From Halieaceae bacterium (GTDB lineage Bacteria; Pseudomonadota; Gammaproteobacteria; Pseudomonadales; Halieaceae), in assembly GCA_002691565.1 (NCBI GenBank), contig NZIH01000021.1, forward strand, positions 20,690 to 25,714: 5,025 nt of DNA, given 5' to 3'. A program made the position numbers and the translations under genes. Position 1 is the first letter of the stretch, and each line of letters starts with the position of its first letter. This document shows, piece after piece, positions 1-5,025 of this stretch. A model generated the notes under the pieces. It did not search any database and was not told where the DNA came from. It saw nothing but the letters and a program-made list of their open reading frames with translations.

Positions 1-1046
1 GCCACCTGCTCTGGCATTTGGTTCGGAATTGTTGGAAGGAGGAATAAACGTAATATCGTTGCACCAATGCCAAGCTGCAGCGATAAGCGCTTAAGCGCGG
101 TTCCAACGCCGCTGACGCCCTCAAGCGCATCGAGACGAATATTCAAATCCAATAGCCGCTCAAGTCCACGCTGGAACTTCGGATGGCGGGTATTCAAGGT
201 CATGGGGAATACCTGCTTCGATATCTCCGTAGTGATGTCGAAGACCGTGTGGTCAAACTCCGTTACGTCCATGCCAAATGCCTCGTACAACTTAGGACGC
301 GAGTGATCGCGCACGTACATGGTCGTATAAACCAGCACAAGGAACATCCGAATGAACAACTTGTTGTAACCACTGAGTAACTTGGGATTGGCTCTCATCA
401 GTAAGGCAAAGGCCTCACCATGCGCAAACTCATCGTTACACCACTCCAAGAACCATTTGAAAATTGGGTGGAACCGCCGCTCTGGATGACGCTCAAGATG
501 ACGATAAATAGTAATGTATCGCGCGTATCCAATCTTTTCAGAGAGGTAGGTTGCATAAAAAATAAACTTGGGTCTGAAATAGGTGTATTCCTTGTCACGC
601 TTGAGAACACTCAGATCGACCGCGACACCGAGTTTTTTCAATGCGCGATTAATAAAGCCCGCATGCCGTGACTCATCGCGCGCCATATATCGGAATAGTC
701 GCGCGATCTCTGGGTCACCTACCTTGCTCTCAATCTCTTGATAAAGCACACAGCCTGAGTACTCAGCCGTAATTGAACTCACTAAAAGATCGAGAAATTC
801 AGCCTTTAGCTCAGGATCCGCCTCCAGCGTCTCGGGATCAAAATCATAGTTTTGCTTAAAGTGCTCGCGATTGGTGTCGAGCTCAAATGCCGCCATCATG
901 GCGTCCCATTCTTCGCGGACGGGATCTATATCGTAGCGTCCAATTTCCTCACAGTCTGTTGTATAGAACCGCGGTGCTAAGGCCCGACTTTCGAGCGCTT
1001 GTTTGGTGCTGTTATTGACATCAAGTGCTGTTGAATCTTCCGCCAT
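1..1046 (-). CDS. acsF: Aerobic Mg-protoporphyrin IX monomethyl ester (oxidative) cyclase AcsF, 3' end cut by window edge
   Basis: AcsF is the diiron, O2-dependent cyclase that forms the isocyclic ring E of (bacterio)chlorophyll, turning Mg-protoporphyrin IX monomethyl ester into protochlorophyllide. I translated the minus strand by hand: it is open from the ATG at 1046 to the window start, giving 348 codons. The family is about 350-370 residues long, so only the last few residues and the stop are missing. Recognition rests on family stretches such as SEKIGYARYITIYRHLE (169-185) and FHPIFKWFLEWCNDEF (192-207). Candidate ferritin-like diiron ligands are Glu95, Glu125-x-x-His128 (DESRH), Glu170 and Glu206-x-x-His209 (NDEFAH); their assignment is by family pattern. 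A purine-rich GGGGGA lies 4 nt before the ATG. The gene is transcribed away from the BLUF gene and appears to be first in its transcript. No BciE or Ycf54 partner is visible here. Confidence 0.95.
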   Translation of the reverse strand, partial: MAEDSTALDVNNSTKQALESRALAPRFYTTDCEEIGRYDIDPVREEWDAMMAAFELDTNREHFKQNYDFDPETLEADPELKAEFLDLLVSSITAEYSGCVLYQEIESKVGDPEIARLFRYMARDESRHAGFINRALKKLGVAVDLSVLKRDKEYTYFRPKFIFYATYLSEKIGYARYITIYRHLERHPERRFHPIFKWFLEWCNDEFAHGEAFALLMRANPKLLSGYNKLFIRMFLVLVYTTMYVRDHSRPKLYEAFGMDVTEFDHTVFDITTEISKQVFPMTLNTRHPKFQRGLERLLDLNIRLDALEGVSGVGTALKRLSLQLGIGATILRLFLLPTIPNQMPEQV

Positions 1047-1089
1047 ATTTCCCCCGTATAGACGCTAGAACGTAAAATAATGATCTAGA

Positions 1090-1107
1090 TGTCTAAATTA
1101 TTTGATA
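1090..1107. promoter_or_regulatory. Candidate PpsR/CrtJ operator, site 1
   Basis: TGTC at 1090-1093, ten bases, then GATA at 1104-1107 matches the PpsR/CrtJ palindrome TGTC-N10-GACA at 7 of 8 fixed positions. It covers the -10 box of the acsF promoter and the -35 box of the BLUF promoter. PpsR/CrtJ is the known repressor of pigment genes in purple bacteria; whether this organism has one cannot be seen from this window. Confidence 0.45.
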
Positions 1108-1120
1108 TTATAACTGTCAA
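1092..1120 (-). promoter_or_regulatory. Predicted sigma70-type promoter of acsF
   Basis: On the minus strand a perfect TTGACA -35 box (1120-1115) is followed, after 17 nt, by a weak -10 box TTTAGA (1097-1092). Transcription would start near 1085 and leave a leader of about 40 nt before the acsF ATG. The weak -10 is the doubtful part. A perfect TATAAT also lies on this strand (1112-1107), but it has no -35 at a workable distance. Confidence 0.5.
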
Positions 1121-1129
1121 CTGTATTTT
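1102..1129 (+). promoter_or_regulatory. Predicted sigma70-type promoter of the BLUF gene
   Basis: On the plus strand TTGATA (1102-1107, 5 of 6 to the -35 consensus) is followed after 16 nt by TATTTT (1124-1129, 4 of 6 to the -10 consensus). It occupies almost the same bases as the acsF promoter, back to back. The start point would be near 1136, leaving a leader of about 50 nt. Prediction only. Confidence 0.4.
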
Positions 1130-1132
1130 ACC
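1115..1132. promoter_or_regulatory. Candidate PpsR/CrtJ operator, site 2 (degenerate)
   Basis: TGTC at 1115-1118, ten bases, then TACC at 1129-1132 matches TGTC-N10-GACA at 6 of 8 fixed positions. It begins 7 bp after site 1 ends, close to the 8-bp spacing known for cooperatively bound CrtJ palindrome pairs. It covers the -35 box of acsF and the -10 box of the BLUF gene. Alone it would be weak evidence; the paired arrangement is what makes it worth listing. Confidence 0.35.
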
Positions 1133-1186
1133 TTGGCGCTTCAATCAAGCTAAGGGACAACAGGCCCACCCAAGAGGTCAAAACCC

Positions 1187-1627
1187 ATGTCTGAAACCCA
1201 AAGTAGCCGGCTTTTCCACCTAGGCTACGTCAGCACTGAGACCATAGACCTGGGCACTGCAGGCATGGTGGAGCTTCTGTCAGAGGCTCGAAGGATCAAT
1301 ACGTCACGTGATATTACTGGTCTGTTGCTACACCGCGATCGATCGTTCTATCAGGTCATGGAAGGCCCGGAAGAGGTCGTCAGAGAAACCTTTGCGAACA
1401 TCGAGAAAGACGAGCGACACACCGCCATAGATGTTCTGTTTGAGGGGGAGGTAGACGAAAGGGAGTTTCCGGACTGGCAGATGGGCTTCCTTAATCTCGA
1501 CGGGGTAGACGTTGAAGCACTGCAAGGCTACTCGGACTTCCTGTCTCGCGAGGACAATGCAAGAGATTTTCTTCAGAATCTAAGTCGAGGAAAGCGCCTC
1601 GCCCTCATGTTTAGATCGATGGAATAG
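1187..1627 (+). CDS. Short BLUF-domain blue-light photoreceptor
   Basis: BLUF proteins bind FAD and sense blue light through a hydrogen-bond switch beside the flavin. This 146-residue protein is a stand-alone (short, PixD/BlrB-like) type: the BLUF fold fills about residues 8-101 and a helical tail follows, with no fused output domain. The flavin-site residues are all present with the same spacing as in AppA: Tyr14, Asn38, Gln56, Trp97 and Met99 correspond to AppA Tyr21, Asn45, Gln63, Trp104 and Met106. The stretch around DITGLLLHRDRSFYQVMEG (42-60) is typical of the family. AAGAGGT (1172-1178), 8 nt before the ATG, supports this start. The gene is divergent from acsF across 140 bp, which suggests a role in controlling photosynthesis genes by acting on a partner protein. 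That partner is unknown, and the role is inference. Confidence 0.93.
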   Translation: MSETQSSRLFHLGYVSTETIDLGTAGMVELLSEARRINTSRDITGLLLHRDRSFYQVMEGPEEVVRETFANIEKDERHTAIDVLFEGEVDEREFPDWQMGFLNLDGVDVEALQGYSDFLSREDNARDFLQNLSRGKRLALMFRSME

Positions 1628-1669
1628 CGTCCCGAAAAAATCTGTGTCTCTCTGAATTCAGCTCCTACA

Positions 1670-1698
1670 CTTGAAAGAGAGGGGCGCAGCCCCCACAT
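1670..1698 (+). promoter_or_regulatory. Candidate heat-shock (sigma32/RpoH) promoter of qmcA-nfeD
   Basis: CTTGAAA (1670-1676), a 14-nt spacer, then CCCCACAT (1691-1698) fits the sigma32 consensus CTTGAAA-N(13-17)-CCCCATnT with one clear mismatch. The block resembles the E. coli groE promoter as I remember it, including a GGGGCG-rich spacer. It sits 35 bp before the qmcA start codon. The GGGGC-GCA-GCCCC hairpin inside it (1681-1693) lacks a T-run and is better read as part of the promoter than as a terminator. Confidence 0.5.
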
Positions 1699-1732
1699 CA
1701 TTTAGTACACGCTAAAACAGAAGGGGGTAGTC

Positions 1733-2689
1733 ATGGAGTTTCTATCATTTGGTCTGGTGAGTTCCGTAGCGATTGCAATCATCTTGATTGTGATGCTCAC
1801 CAAAGCTGTAAAATTTGTTCCGCAAAATCGTGCCTTCGTGGTTGAGCGCTTCGGCAAATACATTCGCACGCTTGAGGCCGGTCTGAACTTTCTGAATCCT
1901 TTCTTTGATCGCGTCGCTTACAACCGTACGCTGAAAGAGCAAGCGGTTGATGTCCCGTCACAGGCGGCGATTACACGCGACAACATCTCACTCATCGTAG
2001 ACGGTGTTTTGTATCTAAAGGTACTGGACCCCGTCAAAGCGTCCTATGGTGTTGACGACTATGTCTATGCCGTTACCCAGCTCGCTCAGACCACCATGCG
2101 AAGTGAGATTGGTAAAATTGAGCTCGATAAAACCTTTGAAGAGCGTGAAGCGCTCAATAACAACATTGTGTCGCAAATTAACGAGGCTGCAGGGCCTTGG
2201 GGCGTCATGGTACTCCGCTACGAAATTAAGGATATTGAACCGCCTCGCACCGTACTCGACGCGATGGAACGACAGATGAAAGCGGAACGAGAAAAACGCG
2301 CTGCTATTCTCGAGTCCGAAGGCGAACGTCAGTCATCCATTAATGTCGCGGAGGGTGAAAAACAAGCCCGCGTACTTGCGGCGGAAGCCGAAAAAGCCGA
2401 ACAGATACTGAAAGCCGAAGGTGAAGCAAATGCGATCATTGCGGTCGCTGAGGCAAAAGCGGAGGCCTTGAATAAAGTCGGTGCGGCTGCCAATACCGAA
2501 GACGGGCAGAAGGCGGTGCAACTGGACTTGGCGGAGCAGGCCATTTCGGCAAAAGAAGCTATTGCAAGAGATTCATCGGTCGTACTGCTGAGCGACAGTC
2601 AAACCAATGCCTCCAACGTGGTGGCGGAGGCAATGACCATCGTCAACCGCTTAAACGAAGTTCAAGGAAAGACCGATGGCACTGCTTGA
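1733..2689 (+). CDS. qmcA: SPFH/band-7 membrane protein QmcA (stomatin/paraslipin family)
   Basis: This is an SPFH (prohibitin-homology) protein that forms large oligomers at the inner membrane. The E. coli homologue QmcA is linked genetically to membrane-protein quality control with FtsH and HtpX. The 318 residues fit the family (about 305 in E. coli). An N-terminal membrane segment covers about residues 5-28. The SPFH domain follows (about 28-185), with VPQNRAFVVERFGKY and VDGVLYLKVLDPVKASYGV typical of paraslipins. Residues 183-250 form an Ala/Glu/Lys-rich coiled coil with repeated AEGE/AEAE units, and 260-310 resemble the band-7 C-terminal extension of mitochondrial SLP-2. AAGGGGG (1721-1727), 5 nt before the ATG, supports the start. 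It overlaps nfeD by 14 nt, the usual SPFH/NfeD pairing, so the two products probably form one complex. A sigma32-like promoter lies just upstream. Confidence 0.93.
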   Translation: MEFLSFGLVSSVAIAIILIVMLTKAVKFVPQNRAFVVERFGKYIRTLEAGLNFLNPFFDRVAYNRTLKEQAVDVPSQAAITRDNISLIVDGVLYLKVLDPVKASYGVDDYVYAVTQLAQTTMRSEIGKIELDKTFEEREALNNNIVSQINEAAGPWGVMVLRYEIKDIEPPRTVLDAMERQMKAEREKRAAILESEGERQSSINVAEGEKQARVLAAEAEKAEQILKAEGEANAIIAVAEAKAEALNKVGAAANTEDGQKAVQLDLAEQAISAKEAIARDSSVVLLSDSQTNASNVVAEAMTIVNRLNEVQGKTDGTA

Positions 2690-3155
2690 GTACTTTAGTG
2701 AGAACCCAGCAAGCTTCTGGTTCGCGCTCGGAGCTCTCGCGCTGATCATAGAGTTAGTCGTACTCGGCATGAGCACTATTGTGCTTTTCCTTGTGGGGCT
2801 TGGGTCGCTGATTACCGCACTGCTTGTTTATCTGGGTGTCATCCCAGAGGGCTGGCTAACTGGCTTCGCGGTGATGGGCATTTTATCGTTCCTTCTGGGC
2901 ATCCTGCTTTGGAAACCACTCAAGCAATACCAGGCGGCAGAGCCTTCGCGCTCAGGCCAGAATTCTGATTTTGTTGGCTACGAATTTACTCTGTCGAGCT
3001 TGATCGATCGCGAGACGCAGTCCACCCATCAGTTCTCCGGTGTAACCTGGCGCGTTGAGCTCGCCCGTGAAGAAGGCGACAAATCACTCGCGAGCGGCGA
3101 CCGCGTTCGTGTCGTTGCGCTTCATCCGGGAGTTTTGGTGGTAGCACAGTCCTAG
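2676..3155 (+). CDS. nfeD: Short NfeD-like membrane protein (YbbJ type), partner of QmcA
   Basis: NfeD proteins are encoded next to SPFH proteins across bacteria and are thought to act with them in membrane organisation. This is the short form lacking the ClpP-like serine protease domain of long NfeD: 159 residues against about 150 in E. coli YbbJ. Three membrane segments are visible at about 14-32, 34-54 and 60-79, followed by a soluble beta-rich C-terminal domain (about 97-159) of the NfeD OB-fold type, with TWRVEL and SGDRVRVVALHPGVLVV as the typical strands. AAGGA (2664-2668), 7 nt before the ATG and inside the end of qmcA, supports this start, so translation is likely coupled to qmcA. 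It ends 15 bp from the convergent thioesterase gene, with no convincing terminator between them. Confidence 0.9.
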   Translation: MALLEYFSENPASFWFALGALALIIELVVLGMSTIVLFLVGLGSLITALLVYLGVIPEGWLTGFAVMGILSFLLGILLWKPLKQYQAAEPSRSGQNSDFVGYEFTLSSLIDRETQSTHQFSGVTWRVELAREEGDKSLASGDRVRVVALHPGVLVVAQS

Positions 3156-3170
3156 AGAACTGATGTTTCC

Positions 3171-3563
3171 TCAGGGGGCTTGCATGATGGCGAAATTGCC
3201 GTCGGCGGTCCCCACAAGCTTCTCCTGTACATAAAGCTCCCCACGGACGTTGGCAAAGCGCCTGCCTTTGTTAACCACTCTTGCCTCACACTCGACGACG
3301 TCGCCAGAAACAACAGGCCTCAGAAAATTCATGGAGATTTGGAGTGTGGCGCAAATTTCGCCTTCGTCTAATCGCTGCATCAATGAGGCGCCCATCGCTG
3401 TGTCTACGAGCGTAAACAAAGCCCCGCCATGAACCACACCGTTGGGATTCAGATGACACTCCGAGACTATGAGCTGCGCTTCTCCAGTGCCATCGCTCTC
3501 TGGAAAGACCTCAAAGCCGACTAGTTCGGCAAAACCGGTATGTTGCATAGGGTCTCGAACCAC
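3171..3563 (-). CDS. PaaI-family hotdog-fold acyl-CoA thioesterase
   Basis: This is a single-domain hotdog protein of the PaaI/4HBT group, whose members hydrolyse acyl- or aryl-CoA thioesters in the cytoplasm; the substrate cannot be told from the sequence. The family signature is clear at residues 39-58: Asn41-Gly-Val-Val-His45-Gly-Gly, then Leu-Phe-Thr-Leu-Val-Asp54. Asp54 sits at the position of the catalytic acid in PaaI enzymes. QISMNFLRPVVSGD and the strand containing KGRRFANVRGELY complete the fold. At 130 residues it is full length. The start is uncertain: the open frame permits GTG at 3563 or, five codons later, ATG at 3548 (125 residues), and neither has a clear ribosome binding site. 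It is convergent with nfeD and lies 86 bp downstream of the AhpD-like gene on the same strand, so it could share that transcript. Confidence 0.88.
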   Translation of the reverse strand: MVRDPMQHTGFAELVGFEVFPESDGTGEAQLIVSECHLNPNGVVHGGALFTLVDTAMGASLMQRLDEGEICATLQISMNFLRPVVSGDVVECEARVVNKGRRFANVRGELYVQEKLVGTADGNFAIMQAP

Positions 3564-3649
3564 TGCATTTGTAAATCGTGGCGCACTGTATCAGCTTCTC
3601 ATCCAGCTATCAGCGGGCTGTGTCGATATTCTTCGCCGGGAACGATTGG
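3564..3649. other. Intergenic spacer between the thioesterase and the AhpD-like gene
   Basis: I looked for a promoter, ribosome binding site, terminator hairpin or small gene on both strands here and found none I could support. In the thioesterase frame the nearest upstream stop is at 3593-3591, so the thioesterase cannot start much earlier than 3563. Confidence 0.5.
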
Positions 3650-4228
3650 TCAGCTACCGAGCTTACGGGTACTGAGATTGATGGAATCAGCAAAGGACTG
3701 CGGTAAGGGCTCCAGCTCTGATTCCATCGTGTCGCTCCATCGGTTCAGAAATCCAAACAACGCGATGACGCTGACTATTTCAACGATTTCTCGATCGGAA
3801 TAATGCGCCTTCAGCGCCGCGAAATCGCTATCGCTCGTCGCATTGGGCTGAAGTGCCGCATGCCATGCGAGTCGCAGGGCAGCGCGCTCTGCATCGCTGA
3901 ACAGCGATGAGGACTCAAAGTCGAAGACAGCTTCGACTTTCTCCTGCGATACACCGAGGTTATGTGCGGAGTGTGAGGTGTGCGCCTGGCAGTAATGGCA
4001 CCCATTCGCCGCACTCGCAACCATGGCCACCAGCTGCTTCAAACCGCGGTCAACCTCTCCGGTCTGTAGTATGGTCGCGCCGATGCCACCAAACGCCTTC
4101 AGTAACTCAGGCCAATGAGCCATCGACAGGAAATTATTGGGGACGTAACCCATGCTTCCCTCGAGTAGTTGAAACATGGGTTCAAAATCGGGAAGTTGGT
4201 CACGCGGTACCGTTGGAATTCGGGGCAC
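3650..4228 (-). CDS. AhpD-like / carboxymuconolactone decarboxylase family peroxidase-related protein
   Basis: Proteins of this all-helical family use a CxxC pair for thiol-dependent peroxide reduction or related chemistry. Counting from the GTG at 4228 the product is 192 residues, with Cys77-His-Tyr-Cys80 inside AANGCHYCQAHTSHSAHNLG, the typical AhpD core. The N-terminal part (PTVPRDQLPDFEPMFQLLEGSMGYVPNNFLSMAHWPELL) and the C-terminal VIALFGFLNRW resemble the family described as uncharacterised peroxidase-related enzymes. The GTG start is chosen because TAGGAG lies exactly 7 nt upstream and the conserved N-terminal part begins there; an ATG at 4288 would add 20 residues that look unlike the family. 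His83 is three residues after the second Cys, whereas the relay histidine of mycobacterial AhpD is four after it. The gene lies 67 bp after ldcA on the same strand and may be cotranscribed. Substrate unknown. Confidence 0.85.
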   Translation of the reverse strand: MPRIPTVPRDQLPDFEPMFQLLEGSMGYVPNNFLSMAHWPELLKAFGGIGATILQTGEVDRGLKQLVAMVASAANGCHYCQAHTSHSAHNLGVSQEKVEAVFDFESSSLFSDAERAALRLAWHAALQPNATSDSDFAALKAHYSDREIVEIVSVIALFGFLNRWSDTMESELEPLPQSFADSINLSTRKLGS

Positions 4229-4235
4229 TGTCAAT

Positions 4236-4241
4236 CTCCTA
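4236..4241 (-). promoter_or_regulatory. Ribosome binding site that fixes the GTG start of the AhpD-like gene
   Basis: On the minus strand TAGGAG (4241-4236) stands 7 nt before GTG (4228-4226). A nearby in-frame TTG (4234-4232) is only 1 nt from the site, and the upstream ATG at 4288 has no such site, so GTG is the best start. Confidence 0.7.
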
Positions 4242-4259
4242 GGTTGAGTCTGTGTGAAT

Positions 4260-4290
4260 TCACGACGGGCCCCCGAAAGGACCGTCACGA
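4260..4290 (-). other. Possible RNA hairpin between ldcA and the AhpD-like gene
   Basis: Read as minus-strand RNA, UCGUGACGG (4290-4282) pairs along its whole length with CCGUCGUGA (4268-4260), with two G-U pairs, around a 13-nt loop. On the plus strand the two G-U pairs would be A-C mismatches, so the fold favours a minus-strand transcript. No T-run follows, so it is not a convincing intrinsic terminator; an RNA processing or stability element is possible. An 8-bp direct repeat CGAAAGGA (4274-4281 and 4288-4295) overlaps it. Confidence 0.35.
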
Positions 4291-4295
4291 AAGGA

Positions 4296-5025
4296 TTATC
4301 GAACCGCCGGCTCTAGCAGCCGGAGAACACCCTCACCCGCGTCCATCTCGGCAGTCGCCCCGACAGGCACTGTACTCTGCTGCTCTACGTGCCCAATCAT
4401 GGCGCCAAAATAGCAGGGCACGCCCAGTGGTTCACAGTGCTGTTTGAGGATGTCCATCAAGGCGAAATTTCCGAGGCCGGGATTGGGCTTTACGCCGGTA
4501 AAGTGCCCAAACACAATGCCGGAAACGTGCCCTAGCACGCCACTGAGCTTCAGCTGCGTCATCATACGATCGACCCGGTAAATCGCTTCCCCGACGTCCT
4601 CCAGAAAAAGAATGGCGCCTCTGGCATCCGGGAAATAAGGCGTTCCAACCAGTGCGCTCATCAAGGTGAGATTGCCACCAATAAGGTGCCCTCTGGCCTT
4701 CCCTGCGCTGATGGTTTGAATGCGGTGGTTTCGAGCTACAAGATCATCATCAATGACTTCAGGGTTACTGTAGGTCGCGGACTTAGCGTCAAATAGCACC
4801 TCCCGCATTCCCTGATAAGTGAATTCATTCCACCGCGACATCACGTTAGGCCCGTGAAAAGTAACCACACCCGCTTTAGCATAGATGGCGTTTAACAAAC
4901 TGGTGATATCGCTATACCCAAGGAAGATCTTCGGATTTTTCGCTATGAGGTCGAAGTCTAAAAACGGCAGTAGCCGGCTCGCACCCCAACCCCCACGCAA
5001 TGCGAAAACCGCGTCAATCTCAGGA
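4296..5025 (-). CDS. ldcA: LD-carboxypeptidase LdcA (muramoyltetrapeptide carboxypeptidase, peptidase family S66), 5' end beyond the window
   Basis: LdcA removes the terminal D-alanine from murein tetrapeptides, a step of cytoplasmic peptidoglycan recycling. The visible 242 codons run from the window edge to TAA at 4298-4296. Numbering from the first complete codon, the S66 triad is Ser38 in LGYSDIT, Glu142 in LFLEDVGEAIYRVDRM and His212 in GHVEQQ. The gaps (104 and 70 residues) closely match those of Pseudomonas aeruginosa LdcA (Ser115, Glu217, His285), so about 75-80 N-terminal residues lie outside the window. FALRGGWGASRLLP (7-20) and GHLIGGNLTLMSALVGTPYFP are further family marks. Because codons before the TTG at 5000 also encode conserved family sequence, that TTG is internal and not the start. 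The AhpD-like gene follows 67 bp downstream on the same strand. Confidence 0.93.
   Translation of the reverse strand, partial: PEIDAVFALRGGWGASRLLPFLDFDLIAKNPKIFLGYSDITSLLNAIYAKAGVVTFHGPNVMSRWNEFTYQGMREVLFDAKSATYSNPEVIDDDLVARNHRIQTISAGKARGHLIGGNLTLMSALVGTPYFPDARGAILFLEDVGEAIYRVDRMMTQLKLSGVLGHVSGIVFGHFTGVKPNPGLGNFALMDILKQHCEPLGVPCYFGAMIGHVEQQSTVPVGATAEMDAGEGVLRLLEPAVR

Noticed and set aside
67..671. Several open frames of 60-83 codons on both strands within 67-671
   Set aside because: They lie inside the acsF frame, which is continuous from 1046 to the window edge and encodes recognisable cyclase sequence; they have no family resemblance of their own.
1083..1090. Perfect 8-bp palindrome ATCTAGAT near the predicted acsF transcription start
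   Set aside because: Short and in an AT-rich region; it matches no operator I know, so chance is the simpler reading.
1107..1112. Perfect TATAAT on the minus strand as the acsF -10 box
   Set aside because: The hexamer 17 nt upstream (CAAGGT) does not resemble a -35 box, and the perfect TTGACA is only 2 nt away, too close to pair with it.
1681..1694. GGGGC-GCA-GCCCC hairpin as a terminator of the BLUF gene
   Set aside because: The stem is only 5 bp with a 3-nt loop and no T-run follows; the bases are better explained as spacer and -10 region of a sigma32-like promoter.
2329..2544. Minus-strand Ala/Ser-rich open frame of 71 codons
   Set aside because: It is the mirror of the Ala/Glu-rich coiled coil of qmcA, not a separate gene.
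3156..3170. Bidirectional terminator between the convergent nfeD and thioesterase genes
   Set aside because: The 15-bp gap and its flanks show only a weak, bulged stem and no T-run on either strand.
3907..4447. Plus-strand open frames of 111 and 92 codons
   Set aside because: They are antisense to the AhpD-like and ldcA genes, have compositions typical of shadow frames and no recognisable domain.
1..5025. Mobile element, phage, CRISPR, tRNA or defence-system content
   Set aside because: No inverted-repeat-bounded transposase, repeat array, tRNA-like fold or defence-type domain was seen; nearly all bases belong to recognised genes.

Overview
The window looks like the edge of a photosynthesis gene region next to housekeeping genes in an aerobic anoxygenic phototrophic proteobacterium. 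The main evidence is a nearly complete acsF, the oxygen-dependent Mg-protoporphyrin IX monomethyl ester cyclase of bacteriochlorophyll synthesis. A short BLUF blue-light photoreceptor is transcribed divergently from it. Moderate GC content and a qmcA-nfeD pair like that of gammaproteobacteria make a marine gammaproteobacterium of the OM60/NOR5 type (Congregibacter, Luminiphilus, HTCC2080-like) my best guess. That placement is inference from gene content and was not tested by a database search.

Layout. (1) 1-1046, minus: acsF, missing only its last few codons at the window edge. (2) 1047-1186: a 140-bp divergent control region. It has a sigma70-type promoter facing each way and two near-matches to the PpsR/CrtJ palindrome, laid over the -10 and -35 boxes of both promoters. 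(3) 1187-1627, plus: the BLUF protein, with all the usual flavin-site residues. (4) 1628-1732: a spacer with a good match to a heat-shock (sigma32) promoter. (5) 1733-3155, plus: qmcA and nfeD, overlapping by 14 nt, a membrane SPFH/NfeD quality-control pair. (6) 3171-3563, minus: a PaaI-type hotdog thioesterase, convergent with nfeD. (7) 3650-4228, minus: an AhpD/carboxymuconolactone-decarboxylase-like protein whose start is best placed at a GTG. (8) 4296-5025, minus: the C-terminal three quarters of an LD-carboxypeptidase (S66 family).

How they work together. acsF and the BLUF gene probably form one light- and oxygen-responsive unit: a pigment enzyme and a photoreceptor sharing one operator region. 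The qmcA-nfeD operon and the three minus-strand enzyme genes look like ordinary cell-envelope and metabolic genes unrelated to photosynthesis. I see no tRNA, rRNA, CRISPR array, insertion sequence or phage gene.
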